A DNA stretch of 64,000 bases. Origin: Thereva unica. Lineage: Eukaryota; Arthropoda; Insecta; Diptera; Therevidae. This document shows, piece by piece, positions 46,001-61,000 of this stretch; position 1 is the stretch's first letter, and each line of letters begins with the position of its first letter. The stretch lies in NCBI GenBank assembly GCA_949987705.1, contig OX465284.1:109041163-109105162 (forward strand), written 5' to 3'. The notes beneath the pieces were generated by a model, which was not told the origin of the DNA, did not search any database, and saw nothing but the letters and a program-made list of their open reading frames with translations. Position numbers and translations under genes: made by a program.

Positions 46001-49000
46001 CCCCCATCCACCCGATTAGTATCGACACGAACTGATTTTTGGAAAAAGATTTCAGGGTTCTGGACTCGCTCTCACTATCACTGGATCCGGAATCGGTGGA
46101 GAGTACTCGATTAAATACTCGTGGGTACAATCGAATTGTTCAATGAGTACTTTTTAATCGTTCGAAAGTACTCGATTCCTTAAGAATCTGTGAGTTTTTT
46201 GTTGACATTTCTGAGAACGAGTTTAGCATAATGCCCAACTCGATTTTCGGCTGCGACAGATTACAAATAGTTACATATGTAGCTCACATCCCGAGTGTAG
46301 TAAACAAAGGCGCCCGCCACATGGCTATGCACGTTCCCGCTACAGGCATGAAAATGTAAAAATGCGCCAGCCCGAAATATGCACGCCTCTATCATAAAAA
46401 CATAAGAATGCAGTCGTAATCAACCATTTCAAAATTTCGTTTTGAAAAGCGGTCCCCTAACTAAGTACTAACTAAAACCAATGCTGCTTGACTTGTGCAA
46501 TCGAACGAGAATGGGTCTACTGAGTATGCTTAATGGCGCCCTTTATTTTTTAAAGCCCCATTTTTGCTCATGCTACTGTGAGCGAACCCTGGTACGGGCG
46601 AGCCTTATTTTTAGTCATGCATACGTCGTACGAACGTCTGAACCGATTTGGCTAATTTTTTATAGTGTTCGTAATAGGCATTCGTAACAGATTTTAGGGA
46701 AAGAAAAATTTATAAAGTTGCTGGGAAATTAACTGAAAACTAAAACTGCTTTTTATATTGAATGAACTCAAGTTGGAGGTAAACCAACTTTTGCGTTGTG
46801 TGCGTTCCGTTTACGTAACTAAAGTTTGCATTCGAATCCACGCACTTCTATAATAATCAATCACCGCACGCACCAAGAGAAGGCATGCGTCTCTATGATC
46901 CATAATATGTTAGAGGGGAGGCAAATGCAGTGTGGCGACAGATGACGCACTGCGAGTCTTCAACGTAATTGCAAGGCAAGTGAAACGAGTCTTTAAGACT
47001 TATGCCAAACATGGATATGGAGTGTTGAGGAAGCGATACACGCAGCTCTTAAGTGGAAATGGAAGATATAAAAAATAACTCCATCGTTTGGGGCACATTT
47101 CCTCACGGGTGTGAATTTATTGTGTGAGATTCAGCGAATATGGGCTGCAAATAGAGGGAAATTCCAAGCGGGTAATGCTACCCACCATTCCCACATTATC
47201 CGCCGTCTATGCACTGAGAGGATCAGTTGGAACGAACCTTCGGCTGTTGAATCGACAACAAAAATATGCGTACGACTCTCACATGAAATTTGTGAACATT
47301 GGAACTAGAGGGATTTGATACTTGGGGGCTTTTGGCAACGATTGGGCGAATCTTAGAATGAAATTGCTTGCTTAATCATGAATTGCAGCTATGCTCAGCA
47401 CTTAAGTTGCCATTAATATGCAAATCAATGAAATTCAAAAGTGCAACCTTTCGAAAAACTGTGCGAAGGCCAAAGTTTTTCAACAATGCAAATTGGAAGT
47501 TTGGCGTGAATGTACGATAGCGCATAAAAAGTCTTTAGTGTCATTAAAAATTAGATTAGATGGGGAATGATATGCACCTTTCGATTTGGTCAGGTATTTT
47601 TCTCTGATTGACATGCCATTTATCTTTAAACGGTTGCAGTTTCCTAAAAAAGAACACAGGTAATCGGCAATAAATTCATTTTGCCTGAGTAGGAGCGAAT
47701 TAAAGGGAGTTTATGTCAAAGGATACCGCCAGAATGCCATATTTATACCATACTAATTTAAAACTATAAGGAAAATCGCATGGTCCTTTATCCTTGTTAT
47801 GAAAAGCGTTTTACCACCTGACCATATTTTTACCTGTCATTTGGGATGTTCATAAAAGGTATTGAAACTAATTAAAAGGGCCCAAACTCTTTTTTTTTTG
47901 CTAATATGTATTTTAAAAGTAATTATCGGTTGGTTACACTTTACACAAGAGTTGTGTTGTGTTAAAGTGAGCTAAAATGATTTTAAGTTTTTTTATGTTG
48001 AGAGCAAAAGAGTAAGACGTGTATGTATAATAACCAAGGACTATTTTAAAACAAATGGAAAATTTTCCGCTGGAAAAGGAAAAGAACGTCTCGAATACAC
48101 TGGCGAAATGTACGAAAGAAGTCTCCGAACAAAACAACAGTGTTATTTCTCTCAGTTCCGCAAATATACATTCCTATCATAATCAGGTCAGCTATAACAA
48201 AAATATATATTCCAGATGATAATTCAAAACTCCACCATGATATATAAATCAAAAATACTCAATTACACCATAATATTAATTAACTCTTAATCTTCTGTAT
48301 AAAAAAATGTAAAAAAACCAACTACAAAGCCCATTTCAGAAATAAAACAACAAACTAGCCACACTATAAAATCCACTATCTCCTTCCAAAAAAAATATAT
48401 AGAAAATGCAATACGCTTTATAACAATTAGCCATTTATTTATATTATAATTATTATTATTATCATTAAGTGTAGATTATTTAAAATATATTATTATTATT
48501 ATTATTTTGAGGCAACTTACCCACACAAATTTGATGCGGGAGTTTTGAAATTGAAGATTTGTAAAATTGTGCCATTTTATCACATTGTTCTGAAAAATTC
48601 CCCAGAAATAGTTTTACAGAAAAAAAAAACAAAAAACAACAAAAACAATAATTTAGATTTATTTTTTTGTTTATTTTGAATTTTATCATTTTTTTATTTT
48701 TGGACAAACAATGCAATTTACATTATGGTGAAAAACGAATCCTACCAATAAAAAATAAATACCATATTTTATTTAATATATTGAAAATGACAACGCCTTG
48801 GATATAAGCGACAGGAATGAAAAAAAGTGTTTTGTTGAAAAAATATATTGAAAGCAAAATATTATTTATTTATTTATATTTATGTTTTTAATTTTGTTGA
48901 AAATACCAAACCAATTAAACAAGCGTTCTTTAAAAAGCATAGAGGAAAAAAATTGTACATAATTTTTTTTTGCGCTTTTATATAAATAAAAGTGAACTTA

Positions 49001-52000
49001 ATAAGAAAATTTTTAACGTGAGATCAGAGCACGTTTTGTGAGTAATATAGTTTTATTTAAATTAAAAATCTGACTATAATCATAAATAAATTATTTAGGC
49101 GAAAAATTGCACTATAATTAATTCTGGAAGCTGTATCAATCCCCAACAGCTCATAGTAATACAGTAAATATAGAATCGAAATACTTGTGGTCTGACTCAA
49201 GGATAGAGCTGCACTGGATTAGTGGTGATGATCGGAAATGGTAATCGTATATGGCTCATCGAGTTCGCGATATTGAACAATTACTATACCTGGAAATTGG
49301 ACGCAGACTTTTGCTCAGCTGTACAAACTGGCTTCAAGGACCAACATGGCTGAACCAGACACTAGGCCTACATTAGAAAATTACTCAAATGATATTACTT
49401 CTCTGTTTGCAGGTAGCGAATGACAGCCAAACATATGGCCAACACGTGTTCGACTTAACAAAATTCAGTAAAAAGCGCCGAGTTTTTCGTATTACTGCTT
49501 ACGTACAAAGCTTCCTGGGACTTGCCGATGGACGAAAACAAAAATTTCTTATTGCTGAAGAACTTCGCCGGGCTGAGATGTATTGGATAAAATTTATTCA
49601 ATCCAATGAATTTGAAGAGGAAATAAGAGCTCTACTTAACCGCCAGTAAATTTGAAATTTCTCCAAGATCTTGATGCTATCCCGTTTTCGGACGAGAATA
49701 ACATACTTAGTATTGGGAGTCGTCTTCAGGAAGCTCAATTTGACTTCAAAGTGGCATTTCCAATTATCTTACTTTGCCAAATTGCTCGCCTCGGACGTAC
49801 ACGAACGCCCTCTGCATGGTGGAGTTAATGCTTTTTTAGTCGGAGAACTATTGGATAATAAGGCACGACAACTCGTAAAATCTATTATCGGAAGATGCAA
49901 AGTATGTAGACTGCTGTAGGCCCATTTTCACCACTCCCTAAGGAAAGGTTGTACGCTTCTATGCTCTTTGAAATCTACAGGAGGCAACTTTGCGGTACAA
50001 CGCCAGATGCAAAAATTGCATCCTGTTAGCGACCTGCGTTGTTCCTCTAGAATAAGTGCCCAGTCTACATAAAAAATCCTGTCTTCTTGCCCTACTCCGA
50101 TTCTTAATTCAGCGTGGTTTTCCAAAAACTATAATCTCCGATAACGCTCTAACGTTTAAACACGCTTAGTTGGAGTTAAGAGGAAGGAGTGAATATCAAG
50201 CCGGAGTAAGCACAGGCGTATCCTGCTAAACAACGAATTTGTTCATCATTGAGCGAGCCGCGTGGTGGGGAGGTTTTTAAGAACGTCGTTAACAGTGTGA
50301 AGGATGTATTGAAATCAGCTATTGGAGGTCCAACTCTTAGGGCTGAACAACTTCAAACGTTACCAACCGAAGCAGAATTTGCTGTTAACGCTAGACCCTC
50401 AATCTAATCTAACTATCCTTTAGATTTGCCTCCATTAACACCTATCCGTCCGGGTAATAGAATTGACCCCTGTGGAACAACACTTGAAATAGTGTAGGGT
50501 TTAGAAGCCATTCAATACTACCTTGATTCAATGGCAAGAAGGAAAACTCTCTCTCATCATTTAAATGTGAGTTTAATCAAAATTTCGTGACCATCGCTTT
50601 GCATCTTTTTTATTTCAAAGACTAGTGCTCAAAAGTAAGTCTTTTTGTACTCTAGGCTGTTCTAACTAGTGTCTAATGCCCCCCCCCCCTCACCATCCGA
50701 CTGCTCTTAATCTCTCCTATCTTTCTCTCAATCCTTCGAGCTAACGTAGTGAAATCTTTTGTTGTTGATGAAATATCCTCAAAGTTTTTATTCCATGTTT
50801 TAATCTGTTAAACTAGCGGGTACTGGTTGAATCTTATGGTGGAGACGACCGACTTGACATGTTCATCTCGTGCTCCTCACTGGCTCCTTTCTAATGTCAT
50901 CCTTTTGGTACAGCGTAATTGCCATTCTGTTCAAAATCGGCCGTTCACCTACTCTATATGAATTATATCACAGCGTAAGGAAATCAACCGAGAAACAAAA
51001 CACGCAACAATATATCTGCATTAATTAAATCAGACATCATTGATTTTATCTTCGAATATAAGACTTCTTGATAAAATGCTCATCGTTTGTTATCACAAGA
51101 ACACTATCGCCTAGATCAATTTTCTTAAAATATTGCCTTTTATACAAGGCTATAAGGACTTTGCCAAACATCCATACATCTTAGAAAATACAAGATATGC
51201 ATTTTACAACAACTACAACAAAATTTTATCTTTTTGCACATGTTCAATACCTAATAACTTTATCGCAATACTATGATTATTTATCCACTCCAATCACATT
51301 GTACATAAAAACTCCATCTAGCATTTCTTTACTTGCCTAAAATTAACTAAATTAATTCTGATTTACAAATACTGACACCCATGAGCATAGTCTATAAACA
51401 GACTAATAATTGATAAAACATAGTGAAATGACATAGCAATTAAAGCAATTGTTTGTAAATATATATGAATGTATGTATATAAAGCATGAATAGTGTACTT
51501 TCAATAGCTGTAAAATAAGTTTAAAGTTTTGTATCGACTACGAAAAGTGATTTTATTGTAAGTTAAACTGAAATTTAGAAATGTGTGTAGAAACTTGAAG
51601 TACCAATAGATTAACATTATTAATTTTAATTATATTATTTTTATTTTTACTACAAGATTTGTAATTTTACTGTTACTTTTACAGGGTTTTAAAATTAGTT
51701 ATACTATTGATTTTGCATCGGTGGGTTGGACGTCTAGTTCTTGTATGAGCGAATAGGAGGGCCCTGTGATGAAAGTCGAGTCGCGTTTCGTGACAAGTCG
51801 TTTGATTTGAAGAAAATGACGTTTCAATCGGATTACGACTTTCAGCACAGGGGGCCAGAGTGGAAATGTTAAGGTTTTAACGACTTGTCGTGTCGTGACG
51901 ACTCGACTTTCAGCGCAGGGATCCGAACCTGCTCGGAAACTCTGCTGCGGTAAAATCTACAGGGTTCAACAGTCTTCGTTGAAAGGATGGCGTAGGCCTC

Positions 52001-55000
52001 TGGTAGAAATAATTAATAATATGAAAACTATTGGTACTTCTAAGTGCTAAACACATCGCAGATTTGATTTAAAGTGCAATTTATTATAATTTTTGTAACG
52101 TTAATATTGGTAAAAGTGAAAACAAGCATATTATACCCAAAAAATGGACTACTATACGCACAGATTTGAAAATAGATACCAACGATATATGATTTTATTT
52201 GAATTTAATGCTTCCGCACTTACCAACTCTTAGAAGAAAATTGTTGTACGAGTGACTATTTATTTCTTGTAAAGCAACTCTCATCGCTTTTATATATTCA
52301 ACCAAAGCTGTCATATGTCTTCTTATCGAATTCTGGTCGTTCGGATTCATTTTATATTCTAAACACACAGAAAATACTTTGGAATATATAGTTTTATTTT
52401 AAATTTTGCGAAATTTTACCTGGTATAAGACCAACAGCAGCCATATATGTACTACCAACCGTTTTGATTTTATCAATAGCATGAAATCGTTCCTCTTTAA
52501 GTAACTAAAAAATATAAGGGGGTTTAAAATACTTTTAACATTATATATAAAAAAATAGATATACCTCATCAAAATCAGCTATTATCTCATTCAACAGCCT
52601 TAAACACTCCAATCCTTGATCTGATCCATCTAATTCAGTATAAAATTCATGAAAATTTGGAACGGATGCAAATATAACGCCGACTTTCGCATAGCTCTGA
52701 TGGTATAGTTCCTGTCCAGGGTTACCCTAGAAATATTAGCAAACCAATACCTCTAAAAAATTAACTTCTCAGGGGATTAAAAAAGGACACAACAATCGAA
52801 TAACAACGTGTAAAACACACACACAACAATAGTTGATAGATATATGTGTATATGCAGGAAGGCACAAACAAGTTTTTTTTTTTGGTGTAGTACAAATATA
52901 AAATATAGAAGTGTGAGTACAGAAGGAGTAGGTGGTGATTTTTTGTAATATATATTATTATTTTATTTTTGTGAACATCGATTTGTAAATTTTTGTTATC
53001 GATACTTTATGTAACATTCATAGGTCACAGGCATGAACATGTACATATCTGGAGGAATAAAAAATAAATTATAATATTTACATTAGAATTTAGATTGTAA
53101 TTTGTCTTTTTTTTGTGCTGTAGTAATTGGATGGAGATTTATTGATAATGTGATTCAAGGTGATCAGTAACAATGATATAATAATGTAAAAATGTAGTAA
53201 TGGTAGTCTATGGTAGCTAAGTAACGAAGTCTATTATATCCAGGTATCCTGTTTTAAGCTTAAAAACGTCTCCCAAGCTCTACAAGAAAAGGTTTCTAAA
53301 CGCACGATGTCTGATCCTAGCCGAACAATTGCAAAGAAAATGTTCGGTTTTCTCTACGGCTTGAGTGTTGTATGGGATTAGCAATCTAGCCACATGTTCC
53401 CCACTTAACCAATATCCTTCTATTTGCAGCAGCCAAATAACGTCTTTCTAGCCTTCGTGCATGATATTGTAATCAATAGGTAACAATACTTTGCATCTAC
53501 GAGTGTTCATTCCTAACAACACTGAGGGTTGATTTTAGGCAAGTTTTAAAGCGTTCGTGGACCAAGTGTTTAATTTGAAGTAAATCCCTATTTCTTTGGT
53601 GCTGTATGGCCGTGTATAACTTCGAATCGAAACGATTAAAACACTACTAGATTGCCGATCACCGATACTCGTTCACCCTTACAATCGTAGACTGAATTAG
53701 ATGTCCAGACGCGTACCCAATACAGGATATTAATGCTTCAACAGTTCAGTTCAGTTCAATTGCACTACAGTCCAAATTGAGCCTTGGCCTTCTTCAGTTT
53801 TCTCATCCGACCTTCTCGCTCACGAGGTAGAGCCCTCCAATTTCGTAAGCCCAACAAGTGTGCAGTGAAGCTTCTATGGCTTCAAACCATCTTTTCCTCG
53901 GTCGTCCTGCTGGCTTGCAGGTCGTCCTGCTGGCTTGGCAAATTAATGTCCCATTCCTGTCAAATACTGTTCTTCTGATGACAGCTTCTAGGGCTAGGTT
54001 AAATAACATCGGTCCTAGACCATCTCCCCGTTTGAGTCCTTCTTTAAAGTGGAAGCCTTCAGTTGAGTCTTGAACCCTTGCCAGAGCTATTGTATCTGCC
54101 ATGGTTACTTTGATTAGCCTCACTAATGTTGCAGATATTATAAGGGCTACAAGGTTGTCAATGAGTTTTTCCCTGGATATTGTGTCATATGCCTGTTAAA
54201 AATCTACGAAGATCTGATATATGTTAAAAAATTTCTCCCAGCACTTCTCTAAAAGCTATTTTAGGCAAAATAGTTGGTCTGTTGTAGACATTTTCTTACG
54301 GAAACGAGCTTGGTATTCAACCTGTATTTCCTCAGCAATAGGGTCTATCCTATCTCTCAGGATATTGGTGAAAACTTTGTAACCAGTAGTGATATACTCC
54401 TGTAGTTTCTGCAGCACTTTTGTGCACTGGGCATATAATTGCTTTCTTCCCGTCCTGTTTCCCGATTCCTTATTCTATATTCTACATACCAGCCGATGTA
54501 GACATTCTACGACTTTGTTATCGCAGTACTTAAGAAGTTCAGCAGCAAATTTGTCTCCTCCAGGGGCTTTATGGTTTTTGAGCTTATTTATGACTTTTTT
54601 AACCTCGTCCATAGTTGGGCTCGTTATTATTATATGGTACTCTGCTCTTGTTGATGTTGGGGCATTTTTATTAAGCAGGTCTTCAAAATAATTTTTCCAT
54701 TTATTTCGGACTTCCGTTGGGTTACTAATAATACCTCCATTGTCGTCTCTGCACATACTACTTCTGGGTTTAAAGTAATCAGTAGTCGACCTTATACTCT
54801 TATACGCTTGCCTAATATTTTTGGATCTAAAATTCAACCTAGCGTCCAAGTTTCTCGCATTTTGATGTTCCCTCATCTTTTTCCTTAACGTTCGATCTGC
54901 GAATCGTCTTGGTCGCTCTGTTGATATACTCCCTATGACTTTTATTTCGTTCAAGCAGCATTAGAAGCTTTACATTCTTCTTCGTATCAATCCGATTGCC

Positions 55001-58000
55001 ACAATTCGGCAAAATCAATTAGAATGAGAAGGAAGCAATTAGCCTCGCATGTGAACTTTTGGATCAGCTCATTTTTTTAAGCAGCTCTCTGTGCCACAAT
55101 AGTTGAGATTAGCAGGAGGAAGCCTGGTCGGAGTGTTATTCCTCCTGAAACTAGATAATCCCTTTAACCAGCCGGCAAATGTTGTGAAGCACGCTATACA
55201 AAACTGCCAGGTTAACAAAGAACTGCATCGCCCGCTAGGTGAAGGCACGATATTATTAACCGGTTAAGCCAGCGGAATGCCTTATTAGGGCTTGGACTTA
55301 AACGTCCCAGAAGATATACGCAAACTTCGTATAAGAGCAGGGACGACTGGACAACAGGCTTGAAGAGGAATCGTACAATGACTGAAAAATGTTGTGGAAA
55401 ATTCTTATGATAAAGTATAATTTTATTTTACTATGAAGCTTAAAAATGGGGAATTTAATATTATTGATGTGTCATTATAACATTTATTGTTACTTAATTT
55501 TTTAACTATAAAATCCTCCATCCAATTACAACTTAAATATACTACAAAAAATATCACAGGCAAACAACATCAACAAACGGCATTCAAGGTCATCTCAGAA
55601 CATTCCTTTATTTATTTGAAAGACCTTATCTATATAAATACACTTCTGCCGTTTAAATAAAGGTATTCAAGGAAATCAAAAGAAACTATATCACAGAAAA
55701 AGGTTATTACGAAAAAAATAAAATAACATCACCAATTAATTAAAATCTAATATTCACCATATTGCTCCTGAATTGATTATCAAGAAAATGTGCAGCAACA
55801 TGTGCCGGCAGCAAATTGTGCAAAATCCTTTTATTAGACTCTTGAAGGACATCCATTTCTTTCTTCTCCTGCGATGCCTGCAGCTGCCATAGGAAATCTA
55901 AACGTGCTGTCCATTCGACTAATCGTCCATGTACGAGTATTGCAATCATAAAAATCACAATTCGGGCTAATGATATTAAATGTAGGGGAATCGATGAGCT
56001 GAAATTGCATTAAGGATTAAGGGATTAGTATTATATTATTTTTTTATGCTTTATTGAATATTTTGTTCGATGATAATACTCACTTTACTCGCGTATCATA
56101 GCATTCGAATATGTTTGTGTGCGATAATTCAATAAACAGGGCATAAATAACTCCCATTAAAAGTATGAGGAGGGTTTTAATTATTATTGGTAATCTGAAA
56201 ATTATTGTTGGATTAATTATTGAATGGAAAAATATGTGTGGTATAGGATTTGGGTATATATGAATTAATTTATAAAGCGATTGTTATATAAAGATTAGAA
56301 ATTATCGATATTTCAATTTCTAAAACCCCTTGTGTATTAAAGTGTCGAGTTTTGTGCTGGTAACGTTTTGCGAAATTATAGCGTTCACACAAAGTCCTCA
56401 GCCGTGATGGGCGGTGCATAGTTTCTCCCCGTACAAATCTCCAGGCATGGACAACATAATACCAATTATGCTCCAAAAGACGCATGACATTATCGTCCCA
56501 TGTCTGGTCTTAACCTACAGGTATTGCTTACATTAGAGGTACGTCCCCACTCCTGAAAGAGGGACAAAGTGATTTTCGATCCGAAGATCGGCAAACGAGG
56601 GCTCGAAGCGGCTAGAAACTACAGGCCAATAAGCTTGCCATCGTTTGTCCTAAAGACCCTAGAACGTATTCTAGACATATACCTCCGTGAGTGCATAAAA
56701 GAGGTCCCCATGTCTACATCTCACCATGCACATTGTAAAGGCAGATCGGTGGACATTGCTTCTCACGAAGTAACACGCACCGTGCCCTAGAATACAAACA
56801 GTTTACCATGGCAGCTTTCCTAGATATAAAAGGCGCTTTTAACATAAGCACCGAGGCCATCCGGGAGGCCCTGGCGGTACCCGGAATCCACACTGGAATT
56901 AGTCAATGGATCACTTGCATGCTGGAAACTCGAATTATACATAGCAGATGGGGAAATAGCCGAGTCCTAAAGTCGAAGTGCCGCGGTACATCTCAGGGTG
57001 GAGTCCTGTCGCTTCTGCTTTGGCTCATAGCCATGGGCGAGATCCAAAATACAGAGCTACAGAATGCGGACGACATGGTGATATTCATCCAGACAACCGC
57101 TGCGAGCTAGCCATCAATCCGGAAAAAAATACTGATTCTTTTCTCCAACAGGACTAAAGTTCACCTTCACTCAACGGTCAATTACTGAGCTTATCCCAGT
57201 CGGCTAAGTACTTGGGTCTTATTCTGCACTCTGGGATGAAGTGGAGGTTGAATATCGAAGAAAGAGAAAGGAAAGCCAGTAGAACTTTTTATGCCTGTAA
57301 GAAGACTTTCGACAAAAGATGGGATTTGAAGCCGCACGGTGAAAGAACAGTGTAGATATATGGCTCCTCCGTATGGTGACCCGCTCTTGCCAAAGAATAC
57401 AACAGGTCCAGGCTAGGTCAAGTCTAAAGAATGGCCTGCATAGGCATAACAGGCTATGTGCACAACTTCGACGGAAGCGCTCAACGTAACTCTCGATCTT
57501 CTGCCACCTGATTTATACATCAAGCAGCATCAATCTATATTATACATCAATCCCTCCCTACCGGAGAGGGATGGACAGATTTCCAACTTGACAAAGAGCA
57601 TGACGTTGTCTTGTATACAGACGGATCTAAATCAGTGTTGAGTGTAGCGCTGGAGTGTTTTGACCATCAATTAACTTGCAAAAAAACTTCCGTCTGCCTA
57701 ATTTCGCCATCACTTTCCAGGCAGAACTTCTGGTAAAATTTTCATGCCTGCCTAAAAATGCAGTCAAATCTAAGGTCGGGATGGATAATTTTGTTATCAG
57801 ATGGTCAAGCGGCCATCAAGGCACCGGGTCACAGGAATATCGAGGGCAACGAGAAGGCAGATTAATTGGTCAGGCTGTGCACAGAAGCCTCTGTGCGTGC
57901 TAAAGAGAGACATCTCCATACACTTTCTCTCAGTGGCCTTTCACTAAGCCGCACTAGGTGCAGTAAGCCTATCTTAATCAGTTAAATAATTTGGTCCTAT

Positions 58001-61000
58001 TTTGGACCAAAGATTAATTGAACACTCAACTTCGAAGAGAGGTCAAGGAAGGCCAACATTGCTTTCTTGGCCAGTGTAAATCTTCGGCAAGAGGTGGGGC
58101 TTAATACAGTCGTGATTAGACTGGTACTGATGTACGGCTCTGGCTTATGGTGGCGCGCTATTGCAAAAGAATATAGCAAATTCGGACTAAGCCAAGTGCA
58201 ATATGTCGAGAAGTAATGCTGGCTTTATGTACAATCTTCACTGAAGTAATGACTACGTGATTCTGGATCTGCTGCCATTTGATATTAGCGAGTTGCTAGA
58301 TGGAGAAAATTTATCTGCGATGTCTACCACAGCGATTGGGCGATCTGAGGCCGTATTCGATTTCATATTTCGATGAATCGATTTAACACAAAAAGATTTC
58401 TCGATTCAGTTTCTATCTCACTAAATTTTAAAATTTTATATAAAAATAAAAAAAATTACCTTAAAAATACTGAAACGGAAAGAAATGCAAATGCAGCTGA
58501 AAGTGATACATATTGTGGTAAAGAACATTTCCTATGTGAAGAATTCTGACTCTCAATCAGTTCATCTTCAAAAATTGTAACATTGCTTGAGCAAGGATGA
58601 TCCGAAACGCAAGTAAACTACAACAAAAAAAGAGAAAATGTTTAAACAAATTGAATAGTTTCAAAATAAATTCAACTTACCACATTAACTTGTCCAACTG
58701 AATAAATTAATACAATTGTAAATACGGTAATTGCCAATCTTAATGTAAAACTCTCTGACAAATCCCAAGCTATCCACTTGAGTCTAACAGCCAATAATAA
58801 CATCAATATCGAGCTGACCCAAACGAAGGCAGTCAAGAACAATAAAAGTAAAATAAGCGTTCTAGGTAAGGCAGTAACTTGCAATGCAGCACCAAGTATC
58901 AGCAACAGCAGACTGCATCCCATTGCAGTTGTAAATCCTAAATCGAAGTCCTTATGGTATTCACGTTCCTTATCACTCTCACGGAATCTCAATGTGATCC
59001 TGTCCACATGCACGGACTTCTCTCGATCCACAGATCTGGCATTGATGGCTTGCGATAGGAAGCGATTGACACGATTTGTCGGCTGATGGTGGACACTCGA
59101 ATGTCGTTTCCTGAATGGTCGTTTGAACTTTTCTGTGACTTTCGTCTGGAATTAAAGAGAAATGTAAAAATTATTAGAACTTTAATGAATGAAGACATCG
59201 AGCATGCGGTTTTTGTCGTTGCTAAAAAAATGAGAGAGTGAGTGAGAGTCCAAATAAAAAATAAAATTAAAATAATTTAAACACACCTCATGCACGAGTT
59301 TAGGACACTCTGCAAGCCAAATATATGAATCATTGTTACGGAGGTTTTAATGTTTTAATAAAAGGTAATCGATTACTCGCAGAAATACTTCTAAGACGCA
59401 ACAAGTATGAAGAGTATGTTTTTTACATTAAATGTTTTTAATTGCAAATAGATCAAGTTTCTCAAAAATTGAAGATCATACAAAACTCAAAAGCAAAACA
59501 TTTATTAGAGAGATGAGAGATTTTGCATTGTTTTAAAAGAAATTTCCAAATATGTAATATGTAGTATTAAGGATCTTCTTTTGTTATATGTAGAGCATAC
59601 GTGTGCCTTGTTTGGCGAATAAATAAATAAAGAAGTAGAATGGAAATGGCCCAAATATCTACTATGAGTGGGCATCGTTCAAGCAAAGAGTTTTGCTTTT
59701 GACTTCATACAACTAGCTCTTGTAGACACAAAGACGTAAGCATAATTTAGCACATTCTGATCAATAGAAGATGTTTTTTAGATATTGTGTTCTTTCAGAA
59801 TTGTATACTTTACACCTACCATTTCTTGTTCCAAAACACTTCTTACGACTAAAGATTTTATTACACTAAAAGCTAGCATGAACTTGTTTTGTTTTGTTGA
59901 AGAAAGTGAAGTGAGAAGTTTTTCAACGTATACACAAGCGACACTATTGACTACACTAGTTTCTTTACAAATTTGTGGGTTGTGCAGTTATGTTTGTTGT
60001 AATTAATAACCATCAAGAAGTCATGAACTAAGTTTGCCTTATAGGCTTTCCATTGTTTAAGAAATGAATGACAGCACCCAGGTCTTCAAAATTCCAACCC
60101 AAGTAGATGTTTTTGGCCCAACAAGGCTGAAGTCTACATAATTATATCTAACAAATACTTTAATAGACATTTGAAATGACATATGTAAGCACTACTATTG
60201 GTAATATCAACAAAAGTTAAACGGGATGCTAATATTAACTGATAAAGCAAATGAGATCTTGAATGCTGTACAGTGTACTCCATTTTGTGAATCTTCTGTG
60301 CTTCAAATGGATCCTGTCAATGGCTGTAAGCTATAGTACAAAAACAAATTTTATTACTGCATAAATAAATAAATAAAGACACTAAGTATTAAAACCGGGC
60401 CGGAATACGTTATCGTTGGTGAGACCATAAAGAACTTATTTGTTTGGAACTGTTTAGTGCACTAATGTCTCTATATCATGATCTAGAAAACGATAATCTT
60501 ACGGAAACTTAAACAACTGATCTAATGCGCAACGAATAACTCACTGGCGAAAGCAAAGATCGAAAATGCTGTAACAAAAGAGTTTGAAGTACGACAAAGT
60601 CTTAGGCAAACTCGCCTTGGGGTGATAAAGAAAACGTCAGTCAAGAGAAATTTGTAAATTTTAACAGACTTTTAACAATTATTTGGATATGAAGATGGCG
60701 GGAACGTACGAAAGGACCCTTTTGATAGTAAAAGAAGCTTATGTCGAACTAAATGAGGCAATAAAGGACATGGGACTGAAGATCAACGGGGAGTAGACAA
60801 AGGCGGTGAAACTGAAAAGCTTGAGCTGAAAGATTTATAACTATTGATGAACGTAACCTAGAAATAGTTGGGTCTTGGGTCTACAATTGCAAAAAGAAAC
60901 GAAGAAAAGGAAGAAATAACTAGACGAATACTAATGGTTAATAGAGTTTTTTATGCCCAAAAATCCCAACTCTCAGGTGTATAATAAGCCTAACGAGAGA

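Larger units (their letters stand above)
45198..52223. other. Large rutabaga intron inside the C2 domain
   Basis: This 7-kb intron splits the codon of the Gly in LLRVG/INIGP. It contains a hAT-like scrap near 46070-46190, a BEL/Pao integrase relic at 49390-50590 and a palindromic element at 51762-51920. The stretches 46200-49380 and 50600-51760 are AT-rich with nothing I can name. Confidence 0.75.

Noticed and set aside
48360..48760. AT-rich minus-strand frame (48480-48716) with TATTATTATT repeats
   Set aside because: Simple-sequence composition inside a rutabaga intron; no motif, no splice partner.
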